The notes under the pieces: generated by a model | The model's database searches: none | Seen by the model: the letters and a program-made list of their open reading frames with translations, nothing else | Told to the model about the DNA's origin: nothing | Shown: positions 1 through 7,714 of the stretch, in pieces | Layout: each line of letters opens with the position of its first letter | Numbering within the stretch: the first letter of the stretch is position 1 | Made by a program: the position numbers and the translations under genes | NCBI GenBank assembly: GCA_036501535.1 | Contig: DASYAE010000264.1 | Location: forward strand, 1-25,075 | From: DASYAE01 sp036501535 | GTDB lineage: Bacteria > Actinomycetota > Actinomycetes > Streptomycetales > Catenulisporaceae | Direction: 5' to 3' | Length of the DNA stretch: 25,075 nucleotides

Positions 1-301
1 CGTCGAGGACGTGGGTGCTGGCGTTGATGGGTCGGCCTTGTTCGAGCCAGGTGTACCAGGTGACGCCGACGCCGGCGAGCTGGGCGACTTCTTCGCGGCG
101 CAGGCCCGGGGTGCGCCGCCGCGGACCCGGCGGCAGGCCGACCTGTTGCGGCGTCACCCGCTCGCGCCGGGCGCGCAGGAACAGGCCGAGCTGAGCCCGG
201 CGCGCCTGCGCCGCGCTCCGCGCACCTGCCGCGGTGCTAGCCGACGCCGTACTGCCCGATTTTGCAGTGTGCCTCGGCGGATCGGTGATAGCCACGTCCA
301 C
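1..301 (-). CDS. XRE-family, MmyB-like transcriptional regulator (5' part, cut by window edge)
   Basis: About 100 N-terminal residues are visible; the gene runs off base 1. Reading the minus strand, a low-complexity N-terminus is followed by LGLFLRARRERVTPQQVGLP and then LRREEVAQLAGVGVTWYTWL and EQGRPINAS. This is the helix-turn-helix signature of MmyB-like XRE regulators, whose C-terminal PAS-like ligand-binding domain would lie outside the window. The start is taken as GTG at 301; a second in-frame GTG lies at 295 and neither has a strong ribosome binding site. The gene diverges from the MFS exporter gene at 404, an arrangement in which the regulator often controls the neighbouring exporter and itself; that role is inferred. 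The family is well supported; the exact start is not. Confidence 0.8.
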   Translation of the reverse strand, partial: MDVAITDPPRHTAKSGSTASASTAAGARSAAQARRAQLGLFLRARRERVTPQQVGLPPGPRRRTPGLRREEVAQLAGVGVTWYTWLEQGRPINASTHVLD

Positions 302-357
302 GCCCCCATCTTCACCCGTGCGCCGCGCCTTATCCAGGTGCCGCCGGTACCAGGATC

Positions 358-396
358 GCCAGGCTCTTAGTAACAGGATGCGGCTCGAGCCAGGCT
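358..396. promoter_or_regulatory. Possible operator: direct repeats and palindrome between the regulator and MFS genes
   Basis: GCCAGGCT occurs at 358-365 and again at 389-396, 31 bp apart (about three helical turns). The perfect palindrome GGCTCGAGCC (382-391) overlaps the second copy. The 102-bp divergent intergenic region must hold both promoters, but no convincing -35/-10 pair was found. A binding site for the divergent XRE regulator is an inference. Confidence 0.3.
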
Positions 397-403
397 TGAC
401 CGT

Positions 404-1888
404 ATGACAACCACGACTGTACCGACCGGGGCGGACAGGATTCAGCGGGAGACGCCGGCGCCCGCCCGCAACCTCAATCTCCTGCTGTTCACCGTGCTCG
501 TCGCGATGTTCATGGCGATCCTCGACGTCGCCGTCGTCAACGTCGCGCTGCCGACGATCCACACCTCGCTGCACGCCTCCGGGGCCGGCCTGCAGCTCGC
601 CGTCTCCGGCTACACGATCGCCTACGCGATGCTCATCGTCACCGGCGCGCGGCTCGGCGACATGCTCGGCCACGGCCGGATGTTCCGCGGCGGGCTGGTC
701 ATATTCACCCTCGGCTCGCTGGCCTGCGGCCTGGCGCCGGACACCGCGGGCCTGGTCGCCTTCCGCGCGGCGCAGGGCGTCGGCGCGGCCGCGATGGTGC
801 CGCAGGTGCTCTCCATCATTCAGCGCAACTTCCAGGGCCCGGCCCGGCTGCGCGCCACCGGCCTGTACACCGCCGTGATCGCCGGCGGCGCCGCGGTCGG
901 CCAGGTGATCGGCGGACTGCTGGTCAGCGCCGACCTGTTCGGCTCCACCTGGCGGCCGGTCTTCCTGATCAACGTGCCGATCGGCGTCGCGGCCTTCTTC
1001 GTCAGCGCCCGGGTGCTGCCGAAGGACCGCGGCGAGCCGGGGCGCGGCCTCGACCCGGCCGGCGTGGCCGTGCTGACCCCGACCGTGCTGGCGTTCGTGC
1101 TGCCGCTCATCCTCGGCCAGTCCCAGAACTGGCCGCTGTGGGGCTGGCTGCTGCTCGCCGCCAGCGCCGTGGGCGTCGCCGGTTTCGTCCTGGTCGAGTG
1201 GCGGGTCACCCGGCGCGGCGGGACCCCGGTGGTCCCCGGCCGGACGCTGCGGCTGCCCCGGTTCTCGCTCTCCATCGCCACCCTGTTCATCGGTATGGCG
1301 GTGATGACCGGCGGGTTCTTCGCGATGACGCTGCACCTTCAGGGCGCGCTCGGCTTCTCCGCCCTCGACGCGGGCCTGGCCGGCGCGCCCGCCGCGGCCT
1401 GCATCTTCGTCATCGGCATGCGCTGGCGCCGGCTGCCGGCGCGCAGCCACCAGTGGCTGATCGTGGTCGGCTTCGTGATCGTGGCGGCCTCCGCCTTCGG
1501 GCTCGCCGCCGTGCTGCACGGCGGCACCACCGGCGGCCTGACCCGCTGGATCCTGCAGGCGGCCAACGGCGCCGGGCTCGGCCTGGCCTACAGCCCGCTG
1601 CTCGGCCTGATGCTCAATCGGATCCCGCTGACCGACGCGGCCGACGCCAGCGGCGTGATATCCACCACGACACAGCTATCCCAGGTTGTCGGCGTGGCCA
1701 CATTCGGCACTCTGTTCCTGGACCTGCTCGACCGGCCCGGCGCGCTCGCCTCCGCACACGCGATAACCACGACCTTCATAGTGGTCGGCGCCGTCGCGCT
1801 GCTCGGCGCAGCGCTGGGAATCCGCCTCGCCGTCACCGACCGGCCAGTCGCGACGACCGTCAAAGCACTGCGCAACACCGTGGATTAG
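404..1888 (+). CDS. MFS transporter, DHA2 (14-TM, EmrB/QacA-type) drug exporter
   Basis: This 494-residue protein is a major facilitator of the DHA2 family, which exports drugs or other small hydrophobic compounds by proton antiport. After about 22 polar residues the first membrane helix carries LDVAVVNVALPTI, the usual first-helix motif of DHA2 proteins. A motif-A loop (GARLGDMLGHGRMFRGG) and a motif-B-like RAAQGVGAAAMVPQ follow. WRPVFLINVPIG is the typical segment after helix 6. Hydrophobic segments continue to the C-terminus, and the length fits 14 helices. ATG at 404 has no clear ribosome binding site, so initiation may be weak or leaderless. It diverges from the XRE regulator gene, its likely controller. 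Substrate cannot be predicted. Confidence 0.88.
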   Translation: MTTTTVPTGADRIQRETPAPARNLNLLLFTVLVAMFMAILDVAVVNVALPTIHTSLHASGAGLQLAVSGYTIAYAMLIVTGARLGDMLGHGRMFRGGLVIFTLGSLACGLAPDTAGLVAFRAAQGVGAAAMVPQVLSIIQRNFQGPARLRATGLYTAVIAGGAAVGQVIGGLLVSADLFGSTWRPVFLINVPIGVAAFFVSARVLPKDRGEPGRGLDPAGVAVLTPTVLAFVLPLILGQSQNWPLWGWLLLAASAVGVAGFVLVEWRVTRRGGTPVVPGRTLRLPRFSLSIATLFIGMAVMTGGFFAMTLHLQGALGFSALDAGLAGAPAAACIFVIGMRWRRLPARSHQWLIVVGFVIVAASAFGLAAVLHGGTTGGLTRWILQAANGAGLGLAYSPLLGLMLNRIPLTDAADASGVISTTTQLSQVVGVATFGTLFLDLLDRPGALASAHAITTTFIVVGAVALLGAALGIRLAVTDRPVATTVKALRNTVD

Positions 1889-2037
1889 TCTTGGGAGGGA
1901 GGGCCTTCAACCGCAGCGTGCCGATTCACCGTGCCTTGCTGGATATCCACCGCGAGACAACGGGAATGCGGAAGGTGGAGCGCTGCGGTCGAGGGGTGCC
2001 ACGCGGGCCGGCGTGGAGCCGGGAAGGAAATGGTGCG

Positions 2038-2466
2038 GTGGACGCGACTCTCGAATCAGCTGCGCGCGATCGCCTTCGCGGCGCCGGGATGCGGGTGACC
2101 CGTCCCCGGCTGGCCGTGGCGGCCGCCCTGGACGCGCTCGGCGGCCACCGGACCGCCGACGAGGTGCACGAATACCTCGCCGGCGGGTCGGCGGCCGATG
2201 GCCTGCCGCGCACCAGCGTCTACAACGCCCTCGCCGCGCTGTGCGCCGCGGGCGTGGCCATGCCCGCGGACGTGGGGCCCGGCGCGGCCGCCTTCGAACT
2301 CGCCACCCGCTGGCACCACCACTTCGTGTGCCGCAACTGCGGCGCGGTGCAGGACGTCGAGTGCATCATCGGCGCCAAGCCGTGCCTCACGCCGGTCGGC
2401 GAGTTCGGCTCGGTGGACGAGGCCCAGATCATCTTTCGCGGCATATGCGTGAGCTGCGCGCGCTGA
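2038..2466 (+). CDS. Fur-family metalloregulator (FurA/CatR-like)
   Basis: This 142-residue protein is a ferric-uptake-regulator family repressor. The N-terminal winged helix (about 10-75) includes RVTRPRLAV and the recognition segment LPRTSVYNALAAL. The C-terminal dimerisation and metal domain has HHH at 93-95, C98-x2-C101 (CRNC) and C137-x2-C140 (CVSC); the two CxxC pairs fit the structural zinc site of Fur proteins. VDEAQIIFRGICVSC resembles actinobacterial FurA/CatR, which control catalase genes in response to iron or peroxide, but no catalase gene is nearby. The GTG start at 2038 follows GGAAGG with about 10 nt spacing; the upstream extension is arginine-rich and unlike the family. It lies 149 bp after the MFS gene and ends 24 bp from the convergent MMPL gene. 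Confidence 0.85.
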   Translation: MDATLESAARDRLRGAGMRVTRPRLAVAAALDALGGHRTADEVHEYLAGGSAADGLPRTSVYNALAALCAAGVAMPADVGPGAAAFELATRWHHHFVCRNCGAVQDVECIIGAKPCLTPVGEFGSVDEAQIIFRGICVSCAR

Positions 2467-2490
2467 CGCCCCGTCAGCCCGCCGGCCCGG

Positions 2491-4653
2491 TCACGGGACC
2501 TGCGTCGGCGCCGAGACCTCCGGGCCCGGGCCGGTCGAGACGGCCGGCGGGGCCGGCCGGGACGGCCACCAGACCCGGTCGCCGATGGTCAGCAGCAAGG
2601 CCGGCACGAGCACGGTGCGCACGAGCAGCGTGTCGAGCAGCACGCCGAGCGCGACCGACGTGCCGACCTCGGTCAGGTCGACCACCGGGCGCTGGGCCAG
2701 CGCGGCGAACGTCGCGGCCAGCACGATGCCGGCGGCCGTGATCACCCCGCCGGTCACGCCGAGCCCGCGCAGGGTGCCCGCCCGGGTGCCGGTCCGCTTC
2801 GCCTCCTCCCGGACGCGGGCGCTGAGGAAGATGTTGTAGTCGACCACGAGCGCGACCAGGAAGATGAAGATGTAGAGCGGCAGCACCGACTGGATGCCGC
2901 CGTAGCCGAACCCGTACCGCCACAGCAGGCTGGAGAGCCCGAACGACGCGGCGAAGCTGAGCGCGGTGGTCAGCACCAGCAGCAGCGGGGCGAGCACCGC
3001 CTGCAGCAGCAGCGCGATCACGACCAGGATCACTACCAGCACCAGCGGGATCAGCACCGCGGCGTCGCGGTTCGCGGCCTGCGCGCCGTCGTACTGGATC
3101 GCCGGGGCCCCGCCGACCAGCGAGCCCGGCGCGGCCTGGCCGAGCCGGTCGCGCAGGCCCGAGATCACCGGGTAGCCGGCGCTGCTGTAGGAGGGTACCG
3201 ACATGGTGACCGAGAGGTCGGCGTAGTCCCCGACCGCAGCTCCCTGCGACACGGCCGAGATCCCGGGCGCCGCCCGGACCGTCGAGGCGGCCGCGGCCGC
3301 CTCGCCCTGCGGCGCCAGCACGACCAGCGGTGCGACGGTGCCGGCGCCGTAGTGCTGGGAGTAGAGCTGCGCGGCCACGACGCTGCCCGGGTCGCCCTTC
3401 AGGTTGTCCAGCGGATTGTTGTCCGCGCGCAGCGAGACCAGGCCGACGCAGGCGGCGCCGAGCAGCACCACGGCGCACAGCGCGATCCGGCCCGGGTGCT
3501 TGGCGACCCGGGCCCCGATGCCGGACCACAGCCGGGACTCCTCGCGGCCGGCCTGGCCGTGCCGGGGGACGCGCGGCCAGAACGCCGCGCGCCCGCAGAC
3601 CAGCAGCAGCGCGGGCAGCAGCGTCGTCTGCGCGAGCAGCGCGGAGACGATCGCGACCGCGCCGACCGGGCCGAGGCCGTGCAGCGAGGCCGACTCGGCG
3701 GCCAGCAGGCACAGCATGGCGCCGGTGACCGTCGCGGCGGACGCGGCGAGCGTCGGCAGGGTGGTGCGCAGCGCCACGGCCATCGCGTCCTCGGCGGCCG
3801 CGTGGTGGCGCAGCTCGTCCCGATATCGGTGCGTGAGTAAGAGGGCGTAGTCACTGGCCGCGCCGAAGACCAGCACGATGAGGATCGCCGTGGACAGCGA
3901 GCTGACGGTCAGCCCGGCGCTGGCCAGGCCGTGCGCGGCCGCCTGCGCCAGCACGATCGCGCCGACCGCGCCGACCAGCGGCAGCAGCCAGAGCACGGGG
4001 CTGCGGTAGACCAGCAGCAGGATGAGCGCGACGATCAGCAGCGCGGTCAGCAGCAGCCGGCTCTGGCTGCTCCCGCCGCTGTCCGCGTTGGACGCGGCCG
4101 ATCCGCCCACCTCGATCTGTAGGCCGTCGGTGCTGTAGGGCGGCCCCTGGACGGTCTGGCGGACCGCTTTGACGGCGGTGGTCTCGACGCTGTCCAGGTT
4201 CAGGGTCGGCGCGGTGACGTGCGCGGTGAACTCGTCCGCCTGTCCGTCCGAGGAGCGGGCCGCGGGGCCCGCCGCGGTCAGGCCCTGCACCCGCCCGACG
4301 AGGCCGTTCACGGCGGCGCGCGCCGAGGCGACCGCCGCGAGGTCGCCCGGCGTCAGCCCGGACGGCCGCACGAAGATCACGGACAGGGCGTCGGTCTCCG
4401 GCCGCCCCGGGGCGTTCTGCGCGTTCTCCTGCATCTCGGCGACCCGGGTCGACTGCGCCGTGGGCGGCAGGTACGCCGCGGCGGTGTCGTCGGTCACCTT
4501 GGACAGGCCGCCGGCCAGCGGGTCGAGCACCACGATGGCCAGCAGCCAGACGATCAGCACCGGCCAGCGCAGCCGTCGCAGGACCCTGCCGGGCCGGCCG
4601 GCCGGCGCGGGCCGGCCGCGGCGGCGCCCGGCCGGCGGTTGGTTCTCGGACAT
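2491..4653 (-). CDS. MMPL/RND-family membrane transporter
   Basis: This 720-residue protein is an MmpL-type RND transporter, a proton-driven exporter of lipids or hydrophobic compounds in the plasma membrane. It has the duplicated layout: one membrane helix, a large extracytoplasmic domain (about 50-195), five helices, then a second helix, domain and helix bundle. Each half keeps the Asp-Tyr pair that forms the proton relay in MmpL3: D268-Y269 in FGAASDYALLL and D605-Y606 in LVVDYNIFLSARVREE. A short Arg/Pro-rich cytoplasmic segment precedes the first helix. The ATG at 4653 has GAGGAG with 7 nt spacing, so an upstream in-frame start at 4698 is rejected. It diverges from the two-component system, which may control it (inference), and converges on fur. 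Confidence 0.9.
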   Translation of the reverse strand: MSENQPPAGRRRGRPAPAGRPGRVLRRLRWPVLIVWLLAIVVLDPLAGGLSKVTDDTAAAYLPPTAQSTRVAEMQENAQNAPGRPETDALSVIFVRPSGLTPGDLAAVASARAAVNGLVGRVQGLTAAGPAARSSDGQADEFTAHVTAPTLNLDSVETTAVKAVRQTVQGPPYSTDGLQIEVGGSAASNADSGGSSQSRLLLTALLIVALILLLVYRSPVLWLLPLVGAVGAIVLAQAAAHGLASAGLTVSSLSTAILIVLVFGAASDYALLLTHRYRDELRHHAAAEDAMAVALRTTLPTLAASAATVTGAMLCLLAAESASLHGLGPVGAVAIVSALLAQTTLLPALLLVCGRAAFWPRVPRHGQAGREESRLWSGIGARVAKHPGRIALCAVVLLGAACVGLVSLRADNNPLDNLKGDPGSVVAAQLYSQHYGAGTVAPLVVLAPQGEAAAAASTVRAAPGISAVSQGAAVGDYADLSVTMSVPSYSSAGYPVISGLRDRLGQAAPGSLVGGAPAIQYDGAQAANRDAAVLIPLVLVVILVVIALLLQAVLAPLLLVLTTALSFAASFGLSSLLWRYGFGYGGIQSVLPLYIFIFLVALVVDYNIFLSARVREEAKRTGTRAGTLRGLGVTGGVITAAGIVLAATFAALAQRPVVDLTEVGTSVALGVLLDTLLVRTVLVPALLLTIGDRVWWPSRPAPPAVSTGPGPEVSAPTQVP

Positions 4654-4942
4654 CTGACGGCTCCTCGGACTCCAGGGATCGGTTCGCGGCGCAAGCATCC
4701 GTCCGGGAGCGGTCCGGGGGCGTCGGTCCGCGGGTAGGGTTTCCGCGCGGCTGCGGTGGAACCCGGTACGAGGCGCGGGCGCGATCTCCTACCAGGTCTC
4801 CACCCGCCGGGCTGATGCCGTGCAGCGTGCGGGGCTCTACCGTCGGCAGCGGTGACCGCAGCACGGATCGGAGCAGCCGATGTTCAGCACGCCATGTGGC
4901 CACGTCGATCCCGACGCAGTCACCGGACGCGATAATGTCCGC
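4654..4942. other. Divergent intergenic region between the MMPL exporter and histidine kinase genes
   Basis: This 289-bp stretch has no supported gene. It holds an imperfect inverted repeat, GGGTTTCC (4737-4744) and GGAACCC (4758-4764), and the kinase -10-like hexamer at 4931-4936. Open frames crossing it are arginine- or proline-rich shadows. It must contain promoters for both flanking genes and is the natural place for a binding site of the adjacent response regulator. Confidence 0.5.
4931..4936 (+). promoter_or_regulatory. Candidate -10 element (GATAAT) for a leaderless kinase transcript
   Basis: GATAAT matches the TATAAT consensus at five of six positions and lies exactly 6 nt before ATG 4943. 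That would place the transcription start on the start codon, giving a leaderless mRNA, which is common in actinobacteria. No good -35 hexamer is visible at 16-18 bp, so this is a suggestion. Confidence 0.4.
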
Positions 4943-6103
4943 ATGGTGCAGGTCGCGAACTGGTCCGTGCGCGGCGTCGTGTTCCTGCTGGTTGGCCTGT
5001 TCTCCTTCCTGGCACCGTGGCCCGGCAGAGCGCAGTTCACCGTCCAGGTGACCGCCTATGTCGTCTCCGCCTTTCTGATGGTGGTCGTGGTCTCCCCGGA
5101 CCGAACGAGGCCGACCAGGGAGCGCTATCCCCGTCTGCTGCCTTACGCCCTCGGATGCATCGTCGTGCTCTCCACCTTGGCGTCCATGACGCGTTACGGC
5201 GGGTCGTTCATCCTCATCAGCGTCTCGGCGATGGTGTCGGCGGGCAGCAGCACGGGCCTGGGGGTCGGCTGGCTCCTGTCGGCTCTGGGGACGCTGGTGC
5301 TGATCCCGGGCGGGATCGCGGTGCGCGCGCCCGGCCTGGTCATCTTCGAATATCCGGTGCTGCTGCTGCTCGGCCTCTTCCTCGGCCACAGCATGAGGGC
5401 GCACCGGGTGCAGGCCGAGCAGGCCGTCTCCCTGCTCGCCCAGGCCGAGCGGCTGCGCGAGGAGCAGGCGCTGGTGGCGACGCTGGACGAGCGCTCCCGG
5501 ATCGCCCGGGAGATCCACGACGTGCTCGCCCACTCGCTCGGCGCGCTGGCGGTGCAGATCCAGGTCGCCGGCGCGGTGCTGACCGACCAGCGCGACGTGG
5601 ACCGGGCGGTCGAGCTGCTCGACCAGGCCCGGCGGATGGCCAACGACGGGCTCGACGAGACCCGCCGGGCCGTGCACGCCCTGCGCGGGGAGACCCTGCC
5701 GCTGGCCGAGGGGCTGGCCCGGCTCGGCGCGAACCACCAGAGCCAGCACGGCGCCGCGGTCAGCTTCGAGGTCAGCGGCGAGCCGCGGACGCTGACCCCG
5801 GACGCCGGCCTCGCGATCGCCCGCACCGCGCAGGAGGCGCTGGTCAACACGGCCAAGCACGCGCCGCGCCAGCCGGTCGGCATCCGCCTCGACTACACGC
5901 CGGCGGACACCAGCCTGGTGGTCACCAACCGCCTCGGCGAGGACGAGCGGGCCGGCCGGCCGGACCAGCGCACCGAACTGGCCACCGTGGACGGCGGGTA
6001 CGGGCTGGCCGGGATGCGCGAGCGGCTCCTGCTGCTGAAGGGCACGCTGAGCGCGGGCCGGACCGGGAACGAGTGGATCGTCGTGGCGAGGGTCCCGCAG
6101 TGA
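4943..6103 (+). CDS. Sensor histidine kinase, NarL/DesK-type (HisKA_3)
   Basis: This 386-residue membrane kinase has several hydrophobic N-terminal segments (about residues 7-150), then a helical linker and a HisKA_3 dimerisation domain with phosphoacceptor H192 in RSRIAREIHDVLAHSLG. The C-terminal HATPase has the N-box EALVNTAKHAP and a G-box DGGYGLAGMRERL. It should autophosphorylate and pass phosphate to the regulator encoded next, which it overlaps by 4 bp. ATG 4943 was chosen over ATG 4880 because GATAAT sits 6 nt upstream and the 21 residues in between look non-coding. With no large extracytoplasmic sensor domain, it may sense a membrane or cell-envelope signal (inference). It diverges from the MMPL exporter gene. 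Confidence 0.88.
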   Translation: MVQVANWSVRGVVFLLVGLFSFLAPWPGRAQFTVQVTAYVVSAFLMVVVVSPDRTRPTRERYPRLLPYALGCIVVLSTLASMTRYGGSFILISVSAMVSAGSSTGLGVGWLLSALGTLVLIPGGIAVRAPGLVIFEYPVLLLLGLFLGHSMRAHRVQAEQAVSLLAQAERLREEQALVATLDERSRIAREIHDVLAHSLGALAVQIQVAGAVLTDQRDVDRAVELLDQARRMANDGLDETRRAVHALRGETLPLAEGLARLGANHQSQHGAAVSFEVSGEPRTLTPDAGLAIARTAQEALVNTAKHAPRQPVGIRLDYTPADTSLVVTNRLGEDERAGRPDQRTELATVDGGYGLAGMRERLLLLKGTLSAGRTGNEWIVVARVPQ

Positions 6104-6849
6104 GCGCGGCGGGCGGCGGCCGATCGGGGCCCGGCGATCCCGCGGCGGCGCCCGCAGACCCCCCGGACGCCCTGCGGATCGTGGTCGCCGACGACCAGGC
6201 CACCGTGCGCGAGGGACTCGTTGTGCTGCTCGGCCTGCTGCCCGACATCGAGGTGGTCGGCTCGGCCGCCGACGGCGAGGAGGCGCTGCGCTTGGTCGCC
6301 GCCGAGCGCCCCGACGCGATCCTGCTCGACCTGCACATGCCGGTGCTCGACGGCATCGAGACGACCCGTCGGCTCAGCGAGCGGCACCCCGAGACCGCCG
6401 TGGTCGTCCTGACGACCTACGACGACGACGCCTCGATCCTCGCCGCGCTGCAGGCCGGCGCCCGCAGCTTCCTGACGAAGAACGCCGACCGCGCCGACAT
6501 CGCGCAGGCCCTGCGCAGCGCCGCCACCGGCCTGTCGGTGCTCGATCCCACGGTCCGCGCGGCGCTTCTCGCCGCCGCCGCGGCCGGGGCCTGCACGCAC
6601 GCGTCGGACCGGCACCGGGACCGGTCGGCGCAGGCGCGGGTTCCGCAGAAGCCGCCGGACGGCCTGACGCACCGTGAGGCGGAGATCCTCGGCATGATCG
6701 CCCGCGGCATGACCAACCCCGACATCGCCGCCACGCTCTATCTCAGCGTCCGCACGGTCAAGAGCCACGTCAACCGGATCTTCGCCAAGACCGGCTCGCC
6801 CGACCGCACCTCCGCGATCCGCTACGCCCGCAGCCACCAGCTGGGGTAG
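6100..6849 (+). CDS. Response regulator, NarL/FixJ family
   Basis: This 249-residue protein is the DNA-binding partner of the upstream kinase. A 24-residue Pro/Ala-rich extension precedes the receiver domain, which has the acidic pair D31-D32, phosphoacceptor D77 in ILLDLHMP, the conserved Thr in VVVLTTYDDD and the Lys in FLTKNA. A polar linker leads to the LuxR-type helix-turn-helix: LTHREAEILGMIARGMTNPD and LYLSVRTVKSHVNRIFAKTG. The start is GTG 6100, overlapping the kinase stop as GTGA, with GAGGG about 7 nt upstream; this implies translational coupling. Targets are unknown; the divergent MMPL gene is the obvious candidate. It ends 53 bp from the convergent rluB stop. Confidence 0.92.
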   Translation: MSAAGGGRSGPGDPAAAPADPPDALRIVVADDQATVREGLVVLLGLLPDIEVVGSAADGEEALRLVAAERPDAILLDLHMPVLDGIETTRRLSERHPETAVVVLTTYDDDASILAALQAGARSFLTKNADRADIAQALRSAATGLSVLDPTVRAALLAAAAAGACTHASDRHRDRSAQARVPQKPPDGLTHREAEILGMIARGMTNPDIAATLYLSVRTVKSHVNRIFAKTGSPDRTSAIRYARSHQLG

Positions 6850-6880
6850 CGCGGATCATCGGGCCCTGCCACGGCTCGGC

Positions 6881-6914
6881 GGCCGTTACAACCCGACGGC
6901 CATTACAGTCCGAC
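6881..6914. repeat. 17-bp imperfect tandem duplication across the rluB stop codon
   Basis: Two adjacent 17-bp units, GGCCGTTACAACCCGAC (6881-6897) and GGCCATTACAGTCCGAC (6898-6914), differ at three positions, all transitions. The second carries the last codons and TAA stop of rluB on the minus strand. The first is outside the gene, so a duplicated 'VGL-stop' sequence lies just beyond the real stop. Confidence 0.7.
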
Positions 6915-7664
6915 GGCGGAGTAGAGCGCGCCGATCTCCTGGACCGAGAGGTTGCGGATCCGGCCCTGCCGCTGGTCGCCCAGCGAGACCGGCCCGAACT
7001 TGGTGCGCACCAGCCGATCCACCGGGAAGCCGGCCTCGGCCAACATGCGCCGCACGATGTGCTTGCGGCCCTCGTGCAGCACCACCTCGACCAGCGCGTG
7101 CCGGCCGACCGCGTCGACCATGCGGAAGGAGTCGGCCCGGGCCAGGCCGTCCTCCAGCAGCACGCCCTCGCGCAGCCGCCGGCCCAGGTCGCGCGGGATG
7201 ACGCCCTCGACCTGCGCCAGGTAGGTCTTCTGCACACCGTACGAGGGGTGGGTCAGCCGGTGCGCCAGCTCGCCGTCGTTCGTCAGCAGGATGAGGCCCT
7301 CGGTCTCCGCGTCCAGCCGGCCGACGTGGAAGAGCCGCTGGCCGCGCTCCTCGACCATGTCGCCGATGGTGGGGCGGCCCTCCGGGTCGCTCATCGTGGA
7401 GAGCACCCCGGCCGGTTTGTTCAGCGCGAGGTACACCGAGTCCGGCGCGGAGGCGACGCGCATGCCGTCCACGTGGATCACGGCCACGCTCGGGTCCACC
7501 CGCATGCCCTGCTCGCGCACCCGCTTGCCGTCCACCGTCACCCGGCCGCGCTCGATCATCTCCTCGCACACCCGGCGCGAGCCGAGTCCGGCCGCGGCCA
7601 GCACCTTCTGCAGCCGCACCCCCTCCTCGGCGGGATCGTGCAGGGGGGTCGCGCGCGCTTCCAT
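6903..7664 (-). CDS. rluB: 23S rRNA pseudouridine synthase (RsuA/RluB family)
   Basis: This 253-residue enzyme isomerises a uridine of 23S rRNA to pseudouridine; the RluB site in E. coli is U2605. An N-terminal S4 RNA-binding domain (about 16-63, VRLQKVLAAAGLGSRRVCEE) precedes the catalytic domain, whose motif HVGRLDAETEGLILLTN holds the catalytic aspartate D118. KPAGVLST and EGRKHIVRRM are further family motifs. The ATG at 7664 lies 50 bp after the scpB stop and has only a weak purine-rich site upstream. Its place after scpB is the actinobacterial norm (Rv1709-Rv1711 in M. tuberculosis). The gene is complete, and its stop lies inside a short tandem duplication. RsuA-type 16S specificity is possible but less likely given the context. 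Confidence 0.92.
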   Translation of the reverse strand: MEARATPLHDPAEEGVRLQKVLAAAGLGSRRVCEEMIERGRVTVDGKRVREQGMRVDPSVAVIHVDGMRVASAPDSVYLALNKPAGVLSTMSDPEGRPTIGDMVEERGQRLFHVGRLDAETEGLILLTNDGELAHRLTHPSYGVQKTYLAQVEGVIPRDLGRRLREGVLLEDGLARADSFRMVDAVGRHALVEVVLHEGRKHIVRRMLAEAGFPVDRLVRTKFGPVSLGDQRQGRIRNLSVQEIGALYSAVGL

Positions 7665-7714
7665 GGTCCGTCTTCTCGTCTCGTCGTCGTCATCGGGCGC
7701 GGCCGGCAGGCGCG

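Noticed and set aside
11..370. Plus-strand open frame of 119 residues at the left edge
   Set aside because: The minus strand encodes the MmyB-like helix-turn-helix in the same bases; the plus frame is a shadow.
1138..2036. Upstream part of the open frame that ends in the Fur-like protein
   Set aside because: It overlaps the MFS gene, is Arg/Ala-rich and lacks family similarity; the Fur gene starts at GTG 2038 behind GGAAGG.
3851..5860. Long minus-strand open frame (669 residues) across the MMPL 5' end and the kinase gene
   Set aside because: It is Arg/Gln/His-rich, has no recognisable domain and overlaps two genes with clear motifs; it is a GC-rich shadow frame.
6850..6902. Terminator between the convergent response regulator and rluB genes
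   Set aside because: No stem with a T-run is visible in the 53-bp gap.
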